Assembly: GCA_003857395.1 (NCBI GenBank)
Contig: RPRC01000109.1
Location: 1-30,247, forward strand
Direction: 5' to 3'
DNA: 30,247 nucleotides
Source of the DNA: Geobacter sp.
GTDB taxonomy: Bacteria > Desulfobacterota > Desulfuromonadia > Geobacterales > Geobacteraceae
The translations under genes and the position numbers were made by a program. Positions 1-7,600 of the stretch are shown here, in pieces (position 1 is the first letter of the stretch; every line of letters begins with the position of its first letter). The notes below the pieces were generated by a model. The model ran no database searches. It was not told where the DNA came from and worked only from the letters and a program-made list of their open reading frames with translations.

Positions 1-458
1 AAATACTTGCCAGCAACGTGGACAAAAGCAGCTTCAATTCGCTTCTGGGACCTGGAAGTTCGCTCGTACTTCTCGACCCGGCCTTCCTTGAACCCAACTC
101 TTCCAAGGACCTGACCATGACTCTGCAATTCGATTCGGAGATGGACGCCGCTTCAATTATGAACGTCACCAACTGGTCAATCAGCAAGGCTTCCGGTGGT
201 ACGGGAGGTTATTACAACAACGGATATACCCCTCACCCGGAAAACGAAATCAACTTCAATCCCATCCCCAAGAGCGTCATGTACGACGCTGTCAACCTCC
301 GCGCCACCGTGACCTTCTCCCTCTCCCAGAACGCAGATGGCGACGGCGTAATCGACCCCTCGCACCTGGTGTTTAAATTCAATGGAACGGATGCCTATGG
401 GAAACAAATGGATCCGACTGCTGATGAGTACAATGGGTTTGCTAAAGAGGCGTTTTGA
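1..458 (+). CDS. C-terminal end of a surface/secreted-type protein (5' end outside window)
   Basis: The frame is open from the left edge, so the GTG at 18 is only an internal codon and the true start lies outside the window. The visible ~150 residues are rich in Asn, Ser, Gly, Asp and aromatic residues, contain no Cys, and show a beta-rich pattern. The stretch LTMTLQFDSEMDAASIMNV resembles the start of bacterial Ig-like (Big_5/SbsA-type) domains, where 'F s..mD..s' is a common signature. A later piece, NADGDGVIDPSHLVFKFNG, has an Asp-rich DGDGVID loop like calcium-binding repeats. This suggests an extracellular or appendage protein. I do not recognise the family with certainty. No terminator is obvious after the TGA. 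Its relation to the downstream glycosylation genes is unknown. Confidence 0.6.
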   Translation, partial: ILASNVDKSSFNSLLGPGSSLVLLDPAFLEPNSSKDLTMTLQFDSEMDAASIMNVTNWSISKASGGTGGYYNNGYTPHPENEINFNPIPKSVMYDAVNLRATVTFSLSQNADGDGVIDPSHLVFKFNGTDAYGKQMDPTADEYNGFAKEAF

Positions 459-498
459 GCCCACCTACCAAATCATCGAAATGTCACCAAATCCTTCT

Positions 499-514
499 TG
501 GCACATGTATTGCT
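499..514 (+). promoter_or_regulatory. Sigma-54 (RpoN) promoter, near-perfect match
   Basis: TGGCAC, five bases (ATGTA), then TTGCT: the -24 GG (500-501) and -12 GC (512-513) are separated by exactly 10 bases, as sigma-54 requires. It lies in the only sizeable gap before the AT-rich sugar cluster, about 200 bp upstream of the first likely start (715). Predicted transcription start is near 525. RpoN commonly drives flagellar middle genes, which fits the flagellin context. The activator site was not identified. Confidence 0.8.
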
Positions 515-555
515 GTTCATATCCTCAGCAGAAATGATAGGACATATCCGAGTTA

Positions 556-626
556 ACTAGTTGTTGAATGCCACCACATCGTGGACGCAATAATGTGCCA
601 GGACATCGTGGTACTCAACAACTAGT
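556..626. repeat. 71-nt imperfect palindrome in the leader of the sugar cluster
   Basis: The arms 556-567 and 615-626 are a perfect 12-bp inverted repeat (ACTAGTTGTTGA / TCAACAACTAGT). The symmetry continues inward, so that 556-584 and 598-626 match at about 23 of 29 positions around a 13-nt loop. Each half also carries a direct copy of ACATCGTGG (576-584 and 603-611). It sits between the predicted sigma-54 start site and the first gene. It could be an RNA hairpin in the leader, a REP-like element, or an operator. An ATG inside it (568) opens the long frame but has no ribosome-binding site. Confidence 0.6.
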
Positions 627-714
627 CCTTAATAAGCCGAATCCTTCTGTTCATCTAAATTATCCTTACGTTGATGCATTTAATAATTCTGCAAAGATCA
701 CCAAAGGACTATTT

Positions 715-1908
715 ATGAAGCAAAACCGGTCCCCACAAAAACTCTCAACTGATGGAGACGTGCCAGCATTTGAGAAACCACTACATGTTGGTCATCCGAA
801 CATTGGTAACCGCGATGATTTTCTGAAATACATGGGAGAAGTATTTGACCGACGTATTCTGAGCAACAATGGGCCCCTTGTACAAGAATTAGAACGTAGA
901 ATTGCTGATTATTTAGGAGTAGAGCACTGTGTGGCTATGTGCAACGGTACTGTGGCTCTAGAAATCGCAATACGCGCTCTAAAACTTGAGGGGGAAGTCA
1001 TTATCCCTTCTTACACTTTTATCGCAACCGCACACGCACTTCACTGGCAAGCAATTACTCCGGTTTTTGCCGACATTAACCCTGTCACACACACTCTAGA
1101 CCCCAATGCCGTCCGTCGAATGATTACCCCCCGCACTACAGGTATTATCGGAGTGCATTTATGGGGCAGAGGAGCACAAGCTGAAGAATTGCATGCTATT
1201 GCTGAAGAATATGGCCTCAAACTTATGTTTGACGCAGCCCATGCATTTGGTTGTTCTTATAAGGGAAAAATGATCGGAAACTTCGGCACATGCGAAGTTT
1301 TTAGCTTTCATGCCACGAAGTTTTTTAACACATTTGAAGGGGGTGCCGTTACAACCAATGACTCATCACTGGCATCCGCAATACGGTTGATGCGAAACTT
1401 TGGCTTTGCTGGATACGATGATGTGATCCATCCAGGAACTAATGGCAAGATGATTGAACCAGCAGCAGCAATGGGCCTGGTGAATTTTGCCTCAATAGAC
1501 AATGTCGTAGAAATAAACCGCAGAAACTACAAAAATTATCAAAAACATTTATCAGGCCTCCTTGGAATTTCATTATATACCTACGAGGAAAACGAGAAAA
1601 ACAACTTTCAATACATTGTAATGGAAGTCTCGGAAGATTGCCCTGCCACTCGGGATGAAATTATTCAAGCACTACACACCAACAATATCTTGGCTCGCAA
1701 ATACTTCTGGCCGGGCTGTCACAACATGAAGCCGTATCGTGATTTATATCCTCATGCAGGACTGCTGCTGACAAATACCAAGATTGTTGCAGATAGAGTA
1801 ATTGTTTTACCAAATGGAACCTCCATATCTGAGGAGATAATTGAGAGGATATCAACTGTAATAGGCAGATCGCTGCATACTAGCGATGGACAGGAAAAAA
1901 ATGCGTAA
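715..1908 (+). CDS. DegT/DnrJ/EryC1-family PLP sugar aminotransferase (first copy)
   Basis: This belongs to the PLP-dependent aminotransferases that convert keto-sugar nucleotides to amino sugars in the cytoplasm. The open frame reaches back to 568, but the ATG at 715 is preferred. It has AAAGGA six bases upstream, and the extra N-terminus would be encoded by the palindrome. From this start the protein is 397 residues, normal for the family. Visible family features are LSNNGPLVQELERRIADYLG near the N-terminus, the cofactor-binding stretch FDAAHAFGC, and the Schiff-base lysine K202 in FSFHATKFFNTFEGGA. The spacing between these elements is normal. The gene is AT-rich and overlaps the next one by 8 bp, so they are probably co-translated. 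Substrate specificity cannot be read from the sequence. A second, more GC-rich relative lies at 9020. Confidence 0.9.
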   Translation: MKQNRSPQKLSTDGDVPAFEKPLHVGHPNIGNRDDFLKYMGEVFDRRILSNNGPLVQELERRIADYLGVEHCVAMCNGTVALEIAIRALKLEGEVIIPSYTFIATAHALHWQAITPVFADINPVTHTLDPNAVRRMITPRTTGIIGVHLWGRGAQAEELHAIAEEYGLKLMFDAAHAFGCSYKGKMIGNFGTCEVFSFHATKFFNTFEGGAVTTNDSSLASAIRLMRNFGFAGYDDVIHPGTNGKMIEPAAAMGLVNFASIDNVVEINRRNYKNYQKHLSGLLGISLYTYEENEKNNFQYIVMEVSEDCPATRDEIIQALHTNNILARKYFWPGCHNMKPYRDLYPHAGLLLTNTKIVADRVIVLPNGTSISEEIIERISTVIGRSLHTSDGQEKNA

Positions 1909-3214
1909 TTACAGAATATTGCTCATAGGACAATGTACTTTGCAACTGGGAAGAATGGAACACGGCAATATTGGCAACTACTATATTATCGAGCCTCTAG
2001 TCCGCCAACTGCACCGAGTCTTTCCCAATGCAGACATTCGCACAACCTTCCAGATGACCGACGATTTCTGCAAACGTGAAAAAATAACTCGCCTTCCGAT
2101 TGAACTCTACTACGCTTGGAAAAAAAATGATCTCAATGATGCATTGCAAGAAATTGAAATTGCCAACACCTTTTACAACACAGGCAACCTTAAACATACT
2201 ACCCCCTACATAAAAGAAGTATTAGCATCAGATATCGTAATCGACTTTAGTGGAGACATGTGGGGCGACAATGCAAACTTTCTTGGACCGAATCGTTTCA
2301 TAGTAGGTGCCTATAAAGATTACATTGCTCATCTTCTGAGAAAAACTGTCGTTATGGTTGCAGGATCTCCCGGACCATTTAACAATCCAGTATCCCAGGA
2401 GATTGGGCAGAAAGTATTTGATTCCTTTGATTTAGTTACAAATAGGGAGGAGGAAAGCAGGAAGGTGCTCGTAGACGCGGGTTTCCAAGTCCATCATGCA
2501 ACTGATCTCGCCTGTCCAGCCTTTCTTTTCGAGGGAAGTAAAGGGCTCAATGTTAACAGTCTTCTGAAAAATGAAGGCTTACGCTCTGAGAGCAAACCGG
2601 TTGTAGGCTTTATCCTGTGCGGATGGAATTTCCAGGAAGGACCATTTGACAAATGTCCTCGGGATGAAGATGAATACGACGTTTTTGTTGATGCCATAGA
2701 ACATATTGTCCTTAACTTGGATTGCAATGTGTGCTTACTATCACACTCAAATGGCTTCAAGGTGCCCCCCATACCGCTCGAACTCTTTCACGGAAGAGAT
2801 TATCCAATTATAAAACAGTTACTACGCACCTTAAAAGATCGCGGAAGGGCGCAGAATGTGTTCTCATTAGACGGAATATACTCACCCTGGGATACCAAAG
2901 CAATAATTGGTAATTTCGACATGGTAGTTAGTGGACGGATTCATGCTGCGGTTGCCGCATTAAGCCAAAATGTTCCGACCGTCATCATCGATTACGGCCA
3001 CGAACCAAAAGCTCATAAATTAAAAGGTTTCGCAGATGTTACGGGTGTAACAGAACTGCTTGGCGATCCGAGCAATTCAAGTGACTTGATAGCTAAGATA
3101 AATTCTTGCTGGAATTCCAGAACAGATTGGCAGAAACATCTTTCCGCTCGTATTCCCAAGGTACAAGATCTGGCACGCAAGAATTTTGACTTAATAAAAG
3201 ACTTGGTGCCATAA
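1901..3214 (+). CDS. Polysaccharide pyruvyl transferase family protein
   Basis: About 437 residues. It is recognisable as the pyruvyl transferase family (CsaB/WcaK-like) by an N-terminal segment with GNIGNYYIIEPL, then DIVIDFSGDMWGD (the usual 'gGD' region), AGSPGPFNNP, and a C-terminal VVSGRIHAAVAALSQNVPTV block. That last block corresponds to the conserved 'RlHa...a...g.P' signature. Members transfer pyruvate from PEP onto sugars as a ketal, adding negative charge. The ATG at 1901 is preferred over 1886 because AGGA stands about six bases ahead of it. The gene overlaps the aminotransferase by 8 bp. Neighbours suggest modification of an amino-sugar-containing glycan; the acceptor is unknown. 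No signal peptide or membrane segment is visible. Confidence 0.85.
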   Translation: MRNYRILLIGQCTLQLGRMEHGNIGNYYIIEPLVRQLHRVFPNADIRTTFQMTDDFCKREKITRLPIELYYAWKKNDLNDALQEIEIANTFYNTGNLKHTTPYIKEVLASDIVIDFSGDMWGDNANFLGPNRFIVGAYKDYIAHLLRKTVVMVAGSPGPFNNPVSQEIGQKVFDSFDLVTNREEESRKVLVDAGFQVHHATDLACPAFLFEGSKGLNVNSLLKNEGLRSESKPVVGFILCGWNFQEGPFDKCPRDEDEYDVFVDAIEHIVLNLDCNVCLLSHSNGFKVPPIPLELFHGRDYPIIKQLLRTLKDRGRAQNVFSLDGIYSPWDTKAIIGNFDMVVSGRIHAAVAALSQNVPTVIIDYGHEPKAHKLKGFADVTGVTELLGDPSNSSDLIAKINSCWNSRTDWQKHLSARIPKVQDLARKNFDLIKDLVP

Positions 3215-3234
3215 AGTCATAAATACTGGAAACT

Positions 3235-3936
3235 ATGCGACTAGCAATAATGCAACCATATTTCTTCCCCTATATAGGGTATTTTCAACTACTTAAGGCT
3301 GCAGATTTATTTATCGTATACGATAACGTCCAGTTTACAAAAAAAGGCTGGATCCATCGCAATCGAATACTTGTCGACGGACATGACGCCTACATATCAT
3401 TATCCTTGAAGAAAGGTTCAGATTACGCAAGTGTCATTGATCGCTCCCTGTCGGATAGTTTTATACTGGACAACTTAAAACTACTAAGAAGGATTGAGGC
3501 TTCGTATCGCAAGGCACCATATTTCAGGAAAGTATTTCCACTTCTTGAAGAAAGCCTTCTTTTCAATGAAAGTAACTTATTCAATTTTCTACTTCATTCG
3601 CTCGAAAAAACCAAGACTTTACTTAATATTGAAACGCCAATTCGAATAGCATCCAAGATACCTATCGATCACACCTTGAAAGGAAAAGACAAGGTGTTGG
3701 CAATTTGCAAATATTTGAAAGCCGACGAGTACGTGAATCCCCCAGGTGGAATTAACCTATACAATAGGGTGGATTTTTATAAAAAAGGACTTCAGCTGCA
3801 TTTCTTGTATCCGGGCGAAATCAATTACCAGCAGATGTGTGCTCACTTCATTCCCATTTTATCCATAATCGATGTCCTAATGTTTAATTCTAAGGAAACA
3901 ATCAATATCCATCTTATGAATTATAGTCTGAGGTAA
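3235..3936 (+). CDS. WbqC-like family protein
   Basis: 233 residues with the clear WbqC-family opening: MRLAIMQPYFFPYIGYFQLL followed by DLFIVYDNVQFTKKGWIHRN. In known members these two blocks (MQP.yfPYiGYF; yDdVqy.kkGW.nRN) are the most conserved part. WbqC proteins occur in O-antigen and flagellin-glycan clusters beside aminotransferases, but the reaction is not established, so none is claimed here. The start codon follows a weak GGAA. The gene lies 20 bp after the pyruvyl transferase and 12 bp before the formyltransferase, consistent with one operon. It shares the AT-rich composition of its neighbours. Confidence 0.88.
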   Translation: MRLAIMQPYFFPYIGYFQLLKAADLFIVYDNVQFTKKGWIHRNRILVDGHDAYISLSLKKGSDYASVIDRSLSDSFILDNLKLLRRIEASYRKAPYFRKVFPLLEESLLFNESNLFNFLLHSLEKTKTLLNIETPIRIASKIPIDHTLKGKDKVLAICKYLKADEYVNPPGGINLYNRVDFYKKGLQLHFLYPGEINYQQMCAHFIPILSIIDVLMFNSKETINIHLMNYSLR

Positions 3937-3948
3937 GGAAGTAATGTC

Positions 3949-4623
3949 ATGAAAAGGTATGCCTTTTATGTGTCCGGCAATGCTGGACGGTTGAAACAAT
4001 TTCTTGAATCCGGATATTTTCTGAATTGTTCAAGTCAAATTTCTTTAGTCCTAAGTGACAATCCGAAAGACACTAGTCTTAAAAACATGCTTGAAGGTCA
4101 CTCAATTCATATTCACTATTTTGACCTTTCGGAATTTAACAGATCTACTCAGAATATTAATTTATCAGATTTCCTTCATCATCTATTACAAGAATATTCC
4201 GTAGATTATTGCTTTGTTTTTGGAGGAAGAATACTAGAAGGTGAAATACTCAGTTCCTTCAAAAACAGATTAATCAACTTCCATCCGTCGGTGTTGCCAG
4301 CATTCAAAGGGCAGAATTCAATAGATCAAGCTGTGAAAGATAAAAGCTTCTTGTTGGGAAATACTGCACATTTCATTGTCCGCGAAGTAGATTCCGGTCC
4401 AATAATTATGCAAAGCATTTTTCATAATTCTAATTCCGGATCAATGATGCAATTGCTTAATCTTCAAGTTCCGATGCTTGCGCAAATAATAAGGTGGCTG
4501 AACGAAAACAGGGTTTTCTTTTCAGATGGATATGCTCTTATCAAAGACGCTTCTTATGAAACAGGATTGTTTATTCCACGACTGGATTCAGATATCCATG
4601 CTGAATTCATTCTTCAGAACTAA
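3949..4623 (+). CDS. Formyltransferase-fold protein, candidate sugar N-formyltransferase
   Basis: 224 residues with a formyl-transferase domain. The catalytic triad of the family is present: N110 and H112 in LINFHPSVLPAFKG, and D148 in REVDSGPIIMQ. These are the counterparts of PurN N106, H108 and D144, with the same spacing. The family moves a formyl group from N10-formyltetrahydrofolate to an amine. In a cluster with two sugar aminotransferases, N-formylation of an amino sugar (as by VioF/WlaRD-type enzymes) is the most likely role. That is an inference, since purine-type or methionyl-tRNA-type relatives share the motif. The purine-enzyme N-terminus is not obvious, the protein is too short for Fmt, and the neighbours are all sugar genes. 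AAGGAAG precedes the ATG. Confidence 0.8.
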   Translation: MKRYAFYVSGNAGRLKQFLESGYFLNCSSQISLVLSDNPKDTSLKNMLEGHSIHIHYFDLSEFNRSTQNINLSDFLHHLLQEYSVDYCFVFGGRILEGEILSSFKNRLINFHPSVLPAFKGQNSIDQAVKDKSFLLGNTAHFIVREVDSGPIIMQSIFHNSNSGSMMQLLNLQVPMLAQIIRWLNENRVFFSDGYALIKDASYETGLFIPRLDSDIHAEFILQN

Positions 4624-4635
4624 CAGAGGTATTCA

Positions 4636-7600
4636 ATGTCATCGTTAACACCTAAAGTCAGCATATGTTGCATTACCTATAATCATGCTGATTATATAAG
4701 CGAAGCCATTGAAGGGTTCCTTAAGCAAAAGACTGATTTTGATTATGAGATAATAATTCACGATGATTGCTCTACGGACAATACACAAAAAATAATCAAT
4801 CTCTACTATGAAAATAATAAAGATAAAATTAAACGCATTTTCCAACATGAAAACATTAAATCAAAAGGAAAAGCAGTATTTCCGATAACTTTCGAAAAAG
4901 CGAAAGGAAAGTATATAGCTCTCTGTGAAGGTGATGATTTCTGGACCGATCCATTTAAGCTTCAAAAACAAGTCGATCTATTAGATGCTAACCCAGAATA
5001 CCCTTTTTGTTTTCACCCTATTTACTGGCTTGAGCAAGAGAGCAAAAAAGTTCATAAAACATACTATGGTGCTCCAGGAATAAAGGAATATTATACATTA
5101 GATGAGTTGCTTGAGTATTCAAACTTTATCCCAACTGCATCCGTTGTCTTTCGAAACAGATCATTTAAAGAGTTACCAGAATGGTATTTCAATTGTCCAA
5201 TTGGTGATTATGCTTTTCATTTAATAAACCTATGCTTTACACAGAAAAATACTTTTGGGTTTATAAATGACTTTATGGCGGTATATCGTAGACATGCCTG
5301 TGGAATGCATGGGGGGAACTCTCTGACTTATAATCGTGAACGCCTGTTAGAAGCTTATCTCATAATAGGTAAGAATCTGGGTTTAAAAAACAGAAAATCC
5401 TGGCGTGCAGGCTTCACAAAGTGGATGCTTGAACTGGAAAATATCTACAAGAATGAAAAAAGTTTGCTATCTCCCGAAATTGTAAGCAACAATCAATACA
5501 GTAAAAACATTCTTCTGATTAATGGCTATAGAGTTAATAGCCCAGCTCTACCCGTAGGATTGGGCTATATCGCTCAAGCATTGGAAGATGCCGGCATTGA
5601 TTATGATATTTGTGATGTAAACATACAAACTCACTCCCAAATAGCTGGTGTTATTAAAGAAAACAAATCGAGATATGTCGGCATCGGCACTATGACATAT
5701 GATGTGGACAAGAATTATCAATTGCTGCATCAGATAAAATCGCTCTTTCCTGACATATCGATTGTCTTGGGGGGGCCCCACGCAATCGCGGCTGGAAGTG
5801 ATATCTTTCAAGAATGCGCTGCAATTGATGTAGTTATTCAGGGCGAAGGCGAAGAGTCACTCGTAAAAATGGTGCAAGGAGTACCGTTACAAAGTATTCC
5901 AGGAGTTCTTGCTCGCAATCCGGGCAACAATGGTCCAACACGCAAACTTTTAGAAATCGAGACTATTTCCTTTCCCAAATATCACAAATTTGACCTCGAT
6001 AAATACGGGTCAACGATGAATATTGCATCATCAAGAGGCTGTGTTTATACCTGCACATTTTGTGGAGCTCCGAAGTTTTTAGGAAATAAATGGCGCGCCT
6101 TTAGCGCAACCAGAATGATAGAGGAATTTGAGTATTGGCATACTAAAGGTTATAGGAATTTTTATTTTTCCGATTCACTGTTTGCACTAGATAAGCAAAG
6201 AGTCGTTGACTTCTGCAACCACATTGCCTCTCGTAATTACAATGACGTTGTTTTTACTGCAGATGGGGCGAGAGCTGACCACTTAACTCCTGAAATATTG
6301 CAACAGTTGAAAATCGCAAACTTTTCTACTCTTATATTTGGGGTAGAGAGTGTACATAATAGTACTTTGGATTTTTTTCAAAAAAATGAAACTTTCACTC
6401 AAATAGATAACACTATTTCGGCAGCAGACGCATTAGGGTTCAATATACTAATTTACCTGATAATCGGAGCACCTGGAGAATCATACTCAGAGGCTCTCGA
6501 AAGTATTCGTTATCCTTTAAGATACAAGAATATCTCAAATGCCATCGTATCGAAGCTAATGCCTATAAAGGGGACGAGTTATTATCAATACGCCCTTGAG
6601 CACGGCCTGGTAGAAAACCCAGACCTATGTTATCCAACGCATGAAGTTTCAGGCTTCAACTCTAGAACAGACTCACACAATCCAGTTGAAAAGATCTGGG
6701 CGGAACTTAACCCTGAAATCAAGAAGTTATCAATTTTTTTAAAGACACGTAATGAGGCAAGAACTCAACTCAAGGATCAAGGTATACATAGCTTCAGTGT
6801 TGAACAATTAAATACCCTGACGCAACATCACATCGACTCGACGCCTGTTGAAGGAGCAGAAGTTAAATTTAATTCTGAGCATACAGTGTCAAGTTTAAAC
6901 AAACAACGTGACCCTCTTGATCTGATTTCACGATTACTTGCAGTCAATGTCCCTGTAACTAAAATTATTTTGAACGTTGATAATTTCATCTCATGGCTCA
7001 GCGAATATCGTGAAATACATGATAGATATTGCAGTTCTAACGATGTTTTTATTGAAAAATGCCTTGAACATTACATTGCCCACAAACTCACCGAACTAAA
7101 ACCAGGACAAGTTTACATTGATATTGCTGCGGCCGGCAGCAACTGGACAGACTGCCTTTTGCAGCGAGGCATAAATGCATATAGCTTGGACTTGTCCTAC
7201 CCGGAAGGAATACATGGGAATATAATTGGTGCTAATGCAGCCGAAACTCCTTTGCCAGAGAATTCCGTAAATGCCATGTCCTTGCAGTGTGCATTTGAGA
7301 CATTTGAAGGCGACAACGACAAATTATTTATCAGAGAATCAAAACGTATTCTCAAGGAAAGTGGCAAGGTAGTTATTTCTCCACTATACTTGGATACTCG
7401 ACACTTTATTTTGTCCAGCAAAAACACCGACCTTTCAAGAGTACCTTTGGACGAAGGTGCATTACGTATCTGTCGCGAAGACGAATATACAGAAACTTTT
7501 AGTCGCCATTATTCTCCTGAAGCATTAGCAAAAAGAATATTCTCGAATCTTGATGGCTTGTCTGCAAAAGTATTTTATATTGACAACTTAGATGAATTTA

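Noticed and set aside
510..538. Possible sigma-70 promoter (TTGCTG, 17 bases, AATGAT)
   Set aside because: Only 3/6 and 4/6 matches, and it overlaps a much better sigma-54 site.
551..630. Integron attC site
   Set aside because: The palindrome has roughly the right size, but the RYYYAAC and GTTRRRY end boxes are not present in the required positions.
568..714. N-terminal extension of the first aminotransferase from ATG 568
   Set aside because: No ribosome-binding site, encoded by the palindrome, and absent from the family. ATG 715 has a good AAAGGA.
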